NCBI RefSeq assembly: GCF_023223525.1
Contig: NZ_JALPRX010000001.1
Span: 57,946-121,945, forward strand
Length of the DNA stretch: 64,000 bases
DNA from: Roseomonas acroporae
Lineage (GTDB): Bacteria > Pseudomonadota > Alphaproteobacteria > Acetobacterales > Acetobacteraceae
Reading direction: 5' to 3'
Shown: positions 55,627 through 64,000 of the stretch, one piece after another
Position numbering within the stretch: position 1 is the stretch's first letter
Layout of the letters: each line of letters begins with the position of its first letter
Notes under the pieces: generated by a model
Database searches by the model: none
What the model was told of the DNA's origin: nothing
The model's input: only the letters and a program-made list of their open reading frames with translations
Program-made: the position numbers and the translations under genes

Positions 55627-57696
55627 TCCCGCCTTCAGCGTCTCCATCGCCCGGTCCTTGCCGAACATCGCCAGCAGCAGCCGGGCCGCCCGCCCGCGCG
55701 GCGATTCCAGCGGCGGGTCCTTCTCCAGCAGCAGCGCCGCGTCCTTGTGCGCGATGGCGAACAGGTCGGCATCCTGCTGCGGGTCGGCCAGCCGGTACGC
55801 CTCCATGCCGGCCTGCCGCGTGCCCAGCGCGTCGCCGCCGCCGCGCAGGCGGAAATCCGTGTCGGCGATCAGGAAGCCGTCCTCGGTGTCGCGCAGCACG
55901 GCCAGCCGCTCGCGCGCGCCGTGGCCCAGCCCCTCGTCGTAGAGCAGCATGCAGAAGGAGGCGCCGCTGCCGCGCCCGACCCGGCCGCGGAGCTGGTGGA
56001 GCTGGGCGAGGCCGAAGCGCTCGGCGTGCTCGATCACCATCACCGTGGCGCCGGGCACGTCCACGCCCACCTCGATCACCGTGGTCGCGACCAGGATCCG
56101 CGTGCGCCCGGCGGCGAAGGCGGCCAGCGCCGCCTCGCGCGGATCCGTGTCCAGCCGGCCGTGCGCCAGCCCGACCGCGCCCTCGCCGAACACCTTGGCC
56201 AGATCGGCGTGGCGCGCCTCGGCGGCGGCGATGTCGGTGCTCTCGTTCTCCGCCACGTGCGGGCAGACCCAGTAGACCTGGGCGCCGCGCCCGATCGCCC
56301 GGCCGATGGCGGCCACCACCTCCGGCACCTGGCGCAGCCCGTGCAGCGTGGTGCGGATCGGCTGCCGGCCGGCCGGCTTGCCGGCGAGTCGCGAGACCTC
56401 CATCTCGCCCCACTGCGTCAGCAGCAGGGTGCGCGGGATCGGCGTCGCGGTCATCACCAGCAGGTCGGCGGTGGCGCCCTTGCCGGCCAGCTCCAGACGC
56501 TGGTCGACGCCGAAGCGGTGCTGCTCGTCCACCACGGCGAGGCCGAGGTCGCGGAACTCCACCGCCTCCTGGAACAGCGCATGCGTGCCGACGACGAGCG
56601 GCAGCGAGCCGTCGGCGAGACGCCGCAGCACGTTGCGCCGCTCCGTGCCCTTCACGCTGCCGGCCAGCAGGCGGACATCCACCCCGGCCGGCTCGCACAG
56701 CCTCCAGAGGGTGCGCAGGTGCTGGCGGGCCAGCAGCTCGGTGGGCGCCATCAGCGCCGCCTGGGCACCCGCCTCCACGGCGCGCAGCATGGCGAGCACC
56801 GCGACCAGCGTCTTGCCAGCGCCGACATCGCCCTGCAGCAGCCGCACCATGCGGTGCGGGGCGGCGAGGTCGGCGTCGATCTCGGCCAGGGCGGCGGTCT
56901 GGCTCGGGGTCGGGGCGTGGCCGAAGGCCATCAGCGCCGCCTGCCGCAGATGGCCGGGGCCGACCAGGGCACGGCCGGGGCGGCGCCGTCCCTCGCGCCG
57001 CACCAGGGCGAGGGCGAGCTGCCCGGCCAGGATCTCGTCATAGGCCAGCCGGCGGCGGGCGGCGGCGGGGGGCGGCGCCTCGGGGGCCTGGATGGCGCGC
57101 AGGGCGGCGTCGAAGGCGGGCCAGCCCTCGCGGCGCAGCAGCGCCGCGCCGTGCCATTCCGGCAGGGTCGGCAGCCGGTCCAGCGCGGCCCGCATGGCGC
57201 GGGCCAGGTGGCGCCGGGTGAGGCCGGCGGTCAGCGGCCAGACCGGATCGACCGGCGGGATGGTGTCGGGCGGCTCCACGTAGTCCGGGTGCGGCATGGA
57301 GAGCCGCCCGGCATGCAGTTGCAGCTTGCCGGAGATCCGCCGTACCGCGCCGGGCGCGAAGCGGTGCGCCAGCCATTCCGGGCGGCTGTTGAAGTAGACC
57401 AGCTCGATCTCGCGCGTGCCGTCCGTCGCCAGCACCCGCAGCGGCTGGCGGCGGCCGCCGGGCTTCTCCACCGAGCGGACCGTGACGGTGGCGGTGACCA
57501 CGGAATCGTGCCGCGCCTCGGCCAGCGGCGGCGCGGCGCGCCGGTCGACGATCGACTCCGGCAGGTGGAACAGCAGGTCCAGCACCCGCCGGCCGCCGGT
57601 GGCCCGCGCGATGGCCCCCGCGAGCACCGGGCCGATGCCGGGCAGCGACTCGACGGGGGCGAGAAGGGGGGCGATCAGGGGGTCGGGGCCACTCAT
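55624..57696 (-). CDS. recG: ATP-dependent DNA helicase RecG
   Basis: This 690-residue helicase remodels stalled replication forks and Holliday junctions. An N-terminal wedge/OB domain (about 1-250, with LPGIGPVLAGAIARA) precedes helicase motifs: LLQGDVGAGKTLVAVLAML (Walker A), VVDEQHRFGV (DEQH box), MTATPIPRTL (motif III), TTVIEVGVDVPGA and QLRGRVGRG. The C-terminal TRG-like region is present. The product ends METLKAG, stopping at the edge of repeat B. It is divergent from sdhE, a conserved alphaproteobacterial pair. Confidence 0.96.
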   Translation of the reverse strand: MSGPDPLIAPLLAPVESLPGIGPVLAGAIARATGGRRVLDLLFHLPESIVDRRAAPPLAEARHDSVVTATVTVRSVEKPGGRRQPLRVLATDGTREIELVYFNSRPEWLAHRFAPGAVRRISGKLQLHAGRLSMPHPDYVEPPDTIPPVDPVWPLTAGLTRRHLARAMRAALDRLPTLPEWHGAALLRREGWPAFDAALRAIQAPEAPPPAAARRRLAYDEILAGQLALALVRREGRRRPGRALVGPGHLRQAALMAFGHAPTPSQTAALAEIDADLAAPHRMVRLLQGDVGAGKTLVAVLAMLRAVEAGAQAALMAPTELLARQHLRTLWRLCEPAGVDVRLLAGSVKGTERRNVLRRLADGSLPLVVGTHALFQEAVEFRDLGLAVVDEQHRFGVDQRLELAGKGATADLLVMTATPIPRTLLLTQWGEMEVSRLAGKPAGRQPIRTTLHGLRQVPEVVAAIGRAIGRGAQVYWVCPHVAENESTDIAAAEARHADLAKVFGEGAVGLAHGRLDTDPREAALAAFAAGRTRILVATTVIEVGVDVPGATVMVIEHAERFGLAQLHQLRGRVGRGSGASFCMLLYDEGLGHGARERLAVLRDTEDGFLIADTDFRLRGGGDALGTRQAGMEAYRLADPQQDADLFAIAHKDAALLLEKDPPLESPRGRAARLLLAMFGKDRAMETLKAG

Positions 57697-57823
57697 CCCG
57701 GAAGCCGCTCCCAGGGACGGCCGCGGTGGCTTCCCGCCCGCCATTTCAGGGGTGGCGCCGCCGGGTGGAAGGGTGCGAGGCTGCGCGCCGGGCGACAGGC
57801 TCATCTCGGGGCGCGTCATCGGG

Positions 57824-57852
57824 CTGACAGGATTCCCATCCGCCCCTATATG
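57824..57852 (+). promoter_or_regulatory. Sigma-70-type promoter of sdhE-mfd
   Basis: CTGACA (57824-57829, five of six) and TATATG (57847-57852, four of six) are 17 bases apart. Transcription would begin near 57858. The -10 box contains the first in-frame ATG (57850), so translation must start at the next ATG, 57877, leaving a leader of about 18 bases. Confidence 0.65.
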
Positions 57853-57876
57853 GCAGCGGCCGGCCCGTACCGCGAC

Positions 57877-58284
57877 ATGCAGCACGACCAGAAAACCGAC
57901 CCTACCGCCCCCGACATCCGCCGCCGCCGCCTGCTGTTCCGCGCGAGGCACCGCGGCACCAAGGAGGCCGACCTCGTCCTGGGAGGCTTCGTCGAGCGCA
58001 ACCTGCCCGCCTTCACCGAGGCGGAGCTGGCGGCGCTGGAGGCGTTGCTGGACCTGCCCGACGTCGACCTGGCGGACTGGTTCTCCGGCCGCCGCCCGGT
58101 GCCGCCCGAGCAGGCGACGCCGATGCTGCTGCGAATCGTCGGCGAGACGCTGGGCAGGCCGCCGGGGGGGGGCCTGCCGGGGGGCGGCCTGCCGGTCCGT
58201 TCCTCCGGCGGGGCTTCCGCCGAGGGTTCTCCTGATGGCGGCCGGGATCCTTCCCCGGCCGGGCGGGACGGCATGCCGCGATGA
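57877..58284 (+). CDS. sdhE: FAD assembly factor SdhE with C-terminal extension
   Basis: This 135-residue protein promotes covalent flavin attachment to the SdhA subunit of succinate dehydrogenase. The conserved core RRRRLLFRARHRGTKEADLV carries the RGxxE-type motif (RGTKE), followed by LGGFVERNLPAF and LLDLPDVDLADWFSGRRPVP. The core is the usual 80-90 residues. The last 45 residues are Gly/Ser/Asp-rich (PPGGGLPGGGLPVRSSGG) and are not part of the family. The stop overlaps the mfd start (ATGA). Confidence 0.92.
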   Translation: MQHDQKTDPTAPDIRRRRLLFRARHRGTKEADLVLGGFVERNLPAFTEAELAALEALLDLPDVDLADWFSGRRPVPPEQATPMLLRIVGETLGRPPGGGLPGGGLPVRSSGGASAEGSPDGGRDPSPAGRDGMPR

Positions 58285-61200
58285 GCACACTGACCGTCCA
58301 CGGCGCGCCCGAGGGCTACGACGCGCTGCTGCTGGCCCGGCGCCGGGCCGAGACCGGCGCCCCGGTGCTGCATGTCTGCCGCGACGATGCCCGCACCGCC
58401 CGGCTGGTCGAGGCGCTCGCCTTCTTCGCCCCGGCGGTCGAGGTGCTGCGCTTCCCGGCCTGGGACTGCCTGCCCTACGACCGCGTCTCGCCGAACCCAG
58501 AGCTGGTCGCCGAGCGCGTCGCCACGCTGACCCGGCTGCTGGAGCCGGCGGGCGGCCCGCGCCCCGGCCCGCGCATCGTCGTCACCACCGTCAACGCGCT
58601 GGTGCAGCGCGTGCCGCCGCGCGCGGCGTTCGGGGGGGCCACGCTGCATCTCAGGCGCGGCGGGCGGGTCGATCCCGCGACCCTGACCGCCTTCCTGGAG
58701 GCCAACGGCTACGGCCGCGCCGGCACGGTGATGGAGCACGGCGAGTACGCCGTGCGCGGCGGCATCATCGACCTCTTCCCCGCCGGGGAGACCGATCCGG
58801 TGCGGCTCGACCTGTTCGGCGACGAGATCGAGAGTCTGCGCCGCTTCGACACCGCGACCCAGCGCAGCGGCGAGGCGCTGGACGCGCTGTGGCTGCGCCC
58901 GGTGGGCGAGGTGGTGCTCGACGAGGCCGGCATCGCCCGCTTCCGCACCGAATGGCGCGAGCTGTTCGGCCAGGCCGCCGCCGAGGACCCGCTCTACGTC
59001 TCCGTCTCCGCCGGCCGCAAGCATCCGGGCATGGAGCACTGGGCCGGCCTGTTCCACGAGCGGATGGAGACGCTGCTCGACTACCTGCCCGGCGCCTCCG
59101 TCTCGCTCGACCACCAGGCCGAGGAGGTGCTGGAGGCGCGGCTCGAGATGATCGAGGACCACTACCAGGCCCGCCGCGCCCCGGTGCGCGCCGCCGAGGG
59201 CGAGGTGCCCTACCGGCCGGCGCCGCCGGGCCTGCTCTACCTCGACCGGCGGGGCTGGGACGCGATGCTGGCGCAGGGGCCGCTGCTCGCCTTCGCCCCC
59301 TTCGCCCAGCCCGAGGGCGAGCGCGAGTCGGGCGCCGCCAGCCTCGATGCCGGCGGCCGCCCGGGGCGGCTCTTCACCGATGTGCGCGCCGCCGGGCAGA
59401 ACGTGTTCCAGGCCTATGCCGAGCACGCCCAGGCGCTGCTGAAGCAGGGCATGCGGCCGGTCCTCGCCGCCTGGACGCGCGGCTCGCGCGACCGCCTCGC
59501 CAACCTGCTGCGCGAGAACGGCGTCACCGCCCAGCCCGTCGCCGACTGGCCGGAAGCGCAGCAGCTTCCCGGCGGCACGGTGGCGCTGGCCGTGATGGGG
59601 CTGGAGCGTGGCTTCACCGCCCGCTGGAAGAGGGACGTCGCGGGCAATTCCGGCCTCGCCGTGGTGGGCGAGCAGGACCTGCTGGGCGAGCGCATCTCCC
59701 GCCCGCCGCGCCGGCGCAAGCGCGCCGACCAGTTCATCGCCGACGCCACCGAGATCGCCGAGGGCGACCTCGTCGTCCACCAGGACCACGGCATCGGCCG
59801 CTACGACGGCCTCAACATCATCGAGGTGAGCGGCGCGCCGCACGACTGCCTGCGGCTGGTCTACGACGGCGGCGACAAGCTGTTCGTGCCGGTCGAGAAC
59901 ATCGAGGTGCTGTCGCGCTTCGGCTCCGAGACGGCCGGCGTCACGCTCGACAAGCTGGGCGGCGCCTCCTGGCAGAACCGCAAGAGCAAGGCCAGGCAGC
60001 GCATCCAGGACATGGCGGCGCAGCTCATCCGCGTCGCCGCCGAGCGGCGCATGCGCGAGGGCCAGTCGGTCATCGCGCCGGAAGGCGCCTACGACGAGTT
60101 CGCGGCGCGCTTCCCCTTCGCCGAGACCGAGGACCAGCAGCGCGCCATCGCCGACGTGATGGAGGACCTCGCCTCCGGCCGGCCGATGGACCGGCTGATC
60201 TGCGGCGACGTGGGCTTCGGCAAGACCGAGGTGGCGCTGCGCGCCGCCTTCCTCGTCGCCATGACCGGCATGCAGGTGGCGGTGGTGGTGCCGACCACGC
60301 TGCTCGCCCGCCAGCACTACCGCAATTTCGCCGCCCGCTTCGAGGGGCTGCCGATCCGCGTGGCGCAGCTCTCGCGCATGGTGACGGCCAAGGAGGCGGC
60401 GCAGGTGCGCGCCGGCCTCAAGGACGGCACGGTCAACATCGTCATCGGCACGCACGCGCTGGTGGCCAAGGGGGTGGAGTTCCAGGATCTCGGCCTCGTC
60501 ATCGTCGACGAGGAGCAGCATTTCGGCGTCACCCACAAGGAGAAGCTGAAGCAGCTCAAGGCCGACGTGCACGTGCTGACGCTGACGGCCACGCCGATCC
60601 CGCGCACGCTGCAACTGGCGCTGACCGGCGTGCGCGAGATGAGCGTGATCGCGACGCCGCCGGTCGACCGGCTCGCCGTGCGCACCTTCATCATGCCCTT
60701 CGACCCGGTGGTGATCCGCGAGGCGATCCAGCGCGAGCGGTTCCGCGGCGGGCAGGTCTTCTGCGTCTGCCCGCGGCTGGAGGATCTCGGCCGCATGGCG
60801 ACCCGCCTCGCCGAGATCGTGCCGGAGGCGCGCATCGCCCAGGCGCACGGACGCCTCGCGCCGACCGAGCTGGAACGGGTGATGACCGAGTTCAGCGACG
60901 GCCGGTACGACGTGCTGCTCTCCACCAACATCGTGGAGAGCGGGCTCGACATGCCGGCGGTGAACACGCTGGTGGTCCACCGCGCCGACATGTTCGGCCT
61001 CGCCCAGCTCTACCAGCTCCGCGGCCGGGTCGGGCGCGGCAAGCAGCGCGGCTACGCCTACCTCACCTGGCCGCAGCTCCACCGCCTCTCCGGCGCCGCC
61101 GAGAAGCGGCTGAACGTGATGCAGACGCTCGACAACCTCGGCGCCGGCTTCACCCTGGCCAGCCACGACCTCGACATACGCGGCGCCGGCAACCTGCTCG

Positions 61201-61781
61201 GCGACGAGCAGTCCGGCCATATCCGCGAGGTGGGCATCGAGCTGTACCAGCAGATGCTGGAGGACGCCGTCGCCGACCTGAAGGCCGGACAAGGGCGGCG
61301 GCGCGAGGAGGACGAGCGGGACTGGACGCCCAACATCAACCTCGGCCTGCCGGTGCTGATCCCCGAGGGCTACGTGCGCGACCTGCCGGTGCGGCTCGGC
61401 CTCTACCGCCGCATCGGCGGCCTCGCCTCCGAGGCGGAGATCGAGGCGATGGCGGCAGAGCTCGCCGACCGCTTCGGCAAGCTGCCCGAAGAGGCCGAGA
61501 ACCTGCTCCAGGTCGTCTCGCTCAAGCATCTCTGCCGCGAGGCGGGGGTGGAGAAGCTGGATGCCGGGCCCAAGGGCGTGGTGCTGAGCTTCCGCGGCAA
61601 CCGCTTCCGCAACCCGGGCGGGCTGATCGCCTGGGTGCAGTCGCAGAAGGGTATGGTGAAGCTGCGCCCCGACCACAAGCTGGCCCTGCCGCGCGAGATG
61701 ACGCTGCCGCAGCGGGTGAAGGCGGCGCGTGACCTGCTCGTGCAGCTCACCCGCGTCGCGCGGCAGGCCCAGGCGGCCTGA
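58281..61781 (+). CDS. mfd: Transcription-repair coupling factor Mfd
   Basis: This 1166-residue ATP-dependent translocase removes stalled RNA polymerase and recruits UvrA. The order is: UvrB-like N-terminal domains (to about 400), the RNA polymerase-interacting domain near 500 (DLVVHQDHGIGRYDGLNII), then the RecG-like motor. The motor has CGDVGFGKTEVALRAAF near residue 642, VDEEQHFGV near 745, TATPIPRTLQLAL and RGRVGRGKQRGYAYL. The C-terminal TRCF domain closes the protein. It is translationally coupled to sdhE. Confidence 0.97.
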   Translation: MSTLTVHGAPEGYDALLLARRRAETGAPVLHVCRDDARTARLVEALAFFAPAVEVLRFPAWDCLPYDRVSPNPELVAERVATLTRLLEPAGGPRPGPRIVVTTVNALVQRVPPRAAFGGATLHLRRGGRVDPATLTAFLEANGYGRAGTVMEHGEYAVRGGIIDLFPAGETDPVRLDLFGDEIESLRRFDTATQRSGEALDALWLRPVGEVVLDEAGIARFRTEWRELFGQAAAEDPLYVSVSAGRKHPGMEHWAGLFHERMETLLDYLPGASVSLDHQAEEVLEARLEMIEDHYQARRAPVRAAEGEVPYRPAPPGLLYLDRRGWDAMLAQGPLLAFAPFAQPEGERESGAASLDAGGRPGRLFTDVRAAGQNVFQAYAEHAQALLKQGMRPVLAAWTRGSRDRLANLLRENGVTAQPVADWPEAQQLPGGTVALAVMGLERGFTARWKRDVAGNSGLAVVGEQDLLGERISRPPRRRKRADQFIADATEIAEGDLVVHQDHGIGRYDGLNIIEVSGAPHDCLRLVYDGGDKLFVPVENIEVLSRFGSETAGVTLDKLGGASWQNRKSKARQRIQDMAAQLIRVAAERRMREGQSVIAPEGAYDEFAARFPFAETEDQQRAIADVMEDLASGRPMDRLICGDVGFGKTEVALRAAFLVAMTGMQVAVVVPTTLLARQHYRNFAARFEGLPIRVAQLSRMVTAKEAAQVRAGLKDGTVNIVIGTHALVAKGVEFQDLGLVIVDEEQHFGVTHKEKLKQLKADVHVLTLTATPIPRTLQLALTGVREMSVIATPPVDRLAVRTFIMPFDPVVIREAIQRERFRGGQVFCVCPRLEDLGRMATRLAEIVPEARIAQAHGRLAPTELERVMTEFSDGRYDVLLSTNIVESGLDMPAVNTLVVHRADMFGLAQLYQLRGRVGRGKQRGYAYLTWPQLHRLSGAAEKRLNVMQTLDNLGAGFTLASHDLDIRGAGNLLGDEQSGHIREVGIELYQQMLEDAVADLKAGQGRRREEDERDWTPNINLGLPVLIPEGYVRDLPVRLGLYRRIGGLASEAEIEAMAAELADRFGKLPEEAENLLQVVSLKHLCREAGVEKLDAGPKGVVLSFRGNRFRNPGGLIAWVQSQKGMVKLRPDHKLALPREMTLPQRVKAARDLLVQLTRVARQAQAA

Positions 61782-61893
61782 AGGGGGGCGGCCTGAGGGG
61801 GCGGCCTGGGGGTCGCGGGCCCGCCGATGGCGGCTCCCGGGCCGTGGGCCCGGCGGCCGCCGGGGGCCGGCGCCGCTTCCGTATCCGGCGTCC

Positions 61894-62289
61894 TCAGCCC
61901 TTGAGGCAGGTGCTCATGAAGTCCCGCCGCGCATCCCCGGTGAGGCTGCGCTGCGAGGCCGTGGCGTTGCAGCTTCGCATCCGGTCCTGCGGCGTCTGTG
62001 GCGCGGCAGGCGAGGCGGCCGGGGTCCGGCCGGCCAGGCAGTCGCTCATGAAGCCGCGGCGGGCATCGCCGGCGAGCTGACGCTGCCCCGCCGCGGCGTT
62101 GCAGCTCTGCATGCGCTGCTGCTGCGGCGTCGGGCCGGGCGTCGAGGCGGCCGGGGCGGGCGCGGCCTGGGACGGCGTGGCGGGAGCGGGCGCGGCGCCA
62201 CCCTGGGCGAGGGCACCGCCGGCGAGCAGCAGACCGCCGAGCAGGCCGGGGAGGAGGGCCCTGGTCATGGAAGGCTGGGCACGGCGCAT
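61894..62289 (-). CDS. PsiF-repeat periplasmic protein
   Basis: This 131-residue protein has a signal peptide (RALLPGLLGGLLLAGGALAQ), a Pro/Ala linker and two PsiF repeats of about 29 residues (RMQSCNAAAGQRQLAGDAR then FMSDCLAG, and RMRSCNATASQRSLTGDAR then FMSTCLKG). Each repeat holds two Cys, likely a disulfide. PsiF is phosphate-starvation-inducible in E. coli, but no pho-box was recognised here. CGGAG lies eight to nine bases before the ATG at 62289; a later ATG at 62268 would give a shorter leader. Confidence 0.85.
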   Translation of the reverse strand: MRRAQPSMTRALLPGLLGGLLLAGGALAQGGAAPAPATPSQAAPAPAASTPGPTPQQQRMQSCNAAAGQRQLAGDARRGFMSDCLAGRTPAASPAAPQTPQDRMRSCNATASQRSLTGDARRDFMSTCLKG

Positions 62290-62441
62290 CGGTCGACTCC
62301 GCAGTGTCTGGCAAGGCCGAGCCTGCTGCCCCGTTCGGGTGCCATCCATCGGAATCTCGCGTCGGGCGGATGAAATCCCGATCATGCAGCCGGGCATGCG
62401 GCTGGGCATGCAGCCGGGCACGCGGCCGGGCCCGGCACCGG

Positions 62442-62942
62442 TCAGCCCGGCCGCGGCTGGGTTTCCGCCGGCGGCGTCGCCGGCCCGTCGTTCTGCCCGG
62501 CATTCGGGATGATGCTGATCGTCCCGCCCGTCTCCAGCACCGCGAAGCGTATGCCGGCGAGGTCGGCGACGCCGCTGCGCCGCCCCGCCTCCAGCACGTC
62601 GTCGAGCGTGACGCGGGACCGGCGCAGCCGGTGCTCGTCCGGCACGCCGTCCCGCACCAGCACCGTGGGAACGCCCTCCAGCGCGCCGGCCAGCCGCGCC
62701 GGCAGCCGGCCGCGCAGCCAGGCATAGGCGATGCTCAGCAGCAGCAGGGTCAGGATCACCACGAAGGCGCTGGTCAGGCTGGCATCCTCGTCGAGCAGCG
62801 ACTGCTGGATCATGTCGCCGCTGATCAGCAGGACGATGAAGTCGGCGGGCGTCATCTCGCCCAGCGTGCGCCGGCCGGAGAGGCGGAACAGCGCCAGCAG
62901 CCCGAGCCAGGCCAGGGCGGTCCGCAGGATGGTCTCGGTCAC
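62442..62942 (-). CDS. DUF421 (YetF-type) membrane protein
   Basis: This 166-residue protein has three predicted helices (TILRTALAWLGLLALFRLSG, then FIVLLISGDMIQQSLL, then LTSAFVVILTLLLLSIAYAW). A YetF-like cytosolic domain follows with TVLVRDGVPDEHRLRRSRV and a beta end ETGGTISIIP. The RLSGRRTLGEMTPADFIVLL segment is a family hallmark. It starts with a GTG that overlaps the upstream stop (GTGA), so the two genes are coupled. The function of the family is poorly known. Confidence 0.9.
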   Translation of the reverse strand: MTETILRTALAWLGLLALFRLSGRRTLGEMTPADFIVLLISGDMIQQSLLDEDASLTSAFVVILTLLLLSIAYAWLRGRLPARLAGALEGVPTVLVRDGVPDEHRLRRSRVTLDDVLEAGRRSGVADLAGIRFAVLETGGTISIIPNAGQNDGPATPPAETQPRPG

Positions 62943-63445
62943 GGCCAGACCACCGCCCGGATCCGCGCCGGCGGGCCGTCGCCGCGCCGCATCGCGCCTT
63001 CGAGCGGGAAGCCCGCGCCGCGCGGCTGCGCCCAGAGCGTCACCGGCGCCGGCGCGTCGTCCGCATAGCGGACCAGCAGGCAGATTCCGTCCGCCGCCGC
63101 CTCCTGCGCGACCGGTTCCGGCTCGACCCGAAGGACGCGCCATCGGCGCGCGAAGCGGCCGTCGAGGCAGAGGCGTGCCGTCCGCGCCGACCCGGGCCGC
63201 TCGATCCGGATCCGGAAGGCGAAGGAGGCATCGGCGCGCTGGAAGCGGTCATGGGCAACCCGCACGCTGCCATCGGAGGCGCGTGCCTCCGTCGCCGCGA
63301 GCGGCCCGTCACCGAACAGCCCGGCCATGCCGAGCAGCAGCGTCACCGCCATGGCGGCCCAGGTGAGGCGCGACAGGCGCCAGATCCGCTCCTGCGTGCC
63401 GTGCGCGCGCTCCATGGCCGCGATGGCGGCAGGCAGGCCGTTCAA
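62939..63445 (-). CDS. Hypothetical single-span membrane protein
   Basis: This 168-residue protein has an N-terminal cytoplasmic stretch, one helix (about residues 30-50, WAAMAVTLLLGMAGLFGDGP) and an outer domain of about 115 residues with beta character and a Cys pair. Its neighbour is the coupled DUF421 gene, a pairing I have seen as DUF421 plus a small membrane partner. No catalytic motif is visible. Confidence 0.8.
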   Translation of the reverse strand: MNGLPAAIAAMERAHGTQERIWRLSRLTWAAMAVTLLLGMAGLFGDGPLAATEARASDGSVRVAHDRFQRADASFAFRIRIERPGSARTARLCLDGRFARRWRVLRVEPEPVAQEAAADGICLLVRYADDAPAPVTLWAQPRGAGFPLEGAMRRGDGPPARIRAVVWP

Positions 63446-63557
63446 GGGCGGCCCCCGTGGCAGCGCCCGCGGCGCCGGCGGCCGGTACGGAAAAGGCCGG
63501 TGGCGGGGAAGGCGGGCGTGGGAAGGGGCGGGCCAGGGGGCGGGCCAGGCGCGGCGC

Positions 63558-63770
63558 TCAGCCCCGCGTCGCGTTGCGCCGGTCGTTCTGCGCCATCACC
63601 AGCCACGCGGCGGTGAGTCCCGTCAGCAGGGAAACCGCCCCGAAGAGCGGCGCAGCGAGCAGGGCGGGGCTGCCCATCCCGGCACCGGACAGCAGCGCCA
63701 GCGCGACCGAGGCGAGGCCGCCCATCGCCGCGAAGGTGGCGACGAAGCAGAGAATCAGGGCTGGGAACAT
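63558..63770 (-). CDS. Small membrane protein, unknown
   Basis: This 70-residue protein has two hydrophobic segments (FPALILCFVATFAAMGGLAS and AAPLFGAVSLLTGLTAAWLV) and a short polar tail. GGAGG lies about seven bases before the ATG. It probably precedes the DUF421 pair in one leftward transcript. Confidence 0.65.
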   Translation of the reverse strand: MFPALILCFVATFAAMGGLASVALALLSGAGMGSPALLAAPLFGAVSLLTGLTAAWLVMAQNDRRNATRG

Positions 63771-63979
63771 CGCCGCCTCCGCGCTGCATCGCCGGAGGGT
63801 TCGCGGAACCCGCTCTCCCGACGGTGGGTGCCTGCCACGTTTCTGCCATGATGTGGTGCGGCCAGGCGAGATCGGCGCGGGGATGCCCTCGCACGATGCC
63901 GTTATCGCGCGGGTGCCGGAGGGCGTCGTTCCGGAAGCGCAGCCGGCGAGCCGGCCCGGCGGGGCCGGTCACCGGCGCC

Positions 63980-64000
63980 GGGGGGGGGGGGGGGGGGGGG
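63980..64000. repeat. Poly-G run at the window edge
   Basis: At least 21 consecutive G end the window. A weak rightward frame starting ATG at 63883 (PSHDAVIARVPEGVVPEAQP) runs into it. The run is either an assembly or read artefact at a contig end or a real mononucleotide tract. Confidence 0.8.

Overview
This is chromosomal DNA of very high GC content (well above 70% by eye) from an alphaproteobacterium. The gene order nuoN-birA-coaX-rnj-DUF1467-proS-lolCD, the lptF-lptG-lptD-surA-rsmA cluster, a DUF1674 gene next to htpX, and recG/sdhE/mfd are all alphaproteobacterial arrangements. A Bug-type binding protein and the extreme GC point to Acetobacteraceae of the Roseomonas kind. The taxonomic call is inference; no rRNA gene is present.

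Layout. 1-9149 is a dense plus-strand housekeeping block: the end of complex I (nuoM tail, nuoN), biotin ligase, type III pantothenate kinase, RNase J, a small membrane protein, a candidate small RNA with a strong terminator, prolyl-tRNA synthetase and the LolC/LolD lipoprotein exporter. 9150-17811 is accessory: small unknown genes, a stand-alone receiver protein, a beta-hydroxyacid dehydrogenase, an amidohydrolase, an orphan Bug binding protein, an entericidin, a DMT exporter and an SDR. 17929-20629 holds yicC, gmk and an AEC permease. 20772-30314 (minus) is the envelope-assembly cluster lptF-lptG-lptD-surA-rsmA plus a Sel1-repeat protein; the usual pdxA is missing between surA and rsmA. 30630-39101 holds an orphan Liv-type binding protein, a lipoprotein/WD40-caspase gene pair, a small membrane protein and an Ssu/Tau-like ABC pair without its binding protein. 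39595-55499 holds a YpfJ-like metallopeptidase, DUF1674, htpX, an ArnT-like glycosyltransferase, rsmB, rpe, a heparinase-like protein, an inserted block (exported amidohydrolase, GT4, glycine-zipper lipoprotein), purH and a methyltransferase-like gene. 55624-61781 is recG (minus) divergent from sdhE-mfd. The right end holds a PsiF-repeat protein, a DUF421 pair, a small membrane protein and a poly-G run at the window edge.

The most distinctive non-coding feature is a set of dispersed palindromic repeats. Family A is about 108 bp, two hairpins bounded by CTAGAGC ends. Family B is about 105 bp and also has two hairpins. Three full A copies, several diverged A copies, two B copies and one partial B copy occur, with a mosaic of five units at 49001-49438. 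The diverged A copies keep their central stem through paired base changes, and the repeat edges supply the stop codons of two genes. The most distinctive protein system is the two-gene unit at 32149-36623: a glycine-zipper/SH3-like lipoprotein followed by an apparently exported WD40-caspase protein. Several housekeeping proteins carry long low-complexity tails, some encoded by in-frame minisatellites. No integron, prophage, CRISPR array, tRNA or transposase gene was seen.
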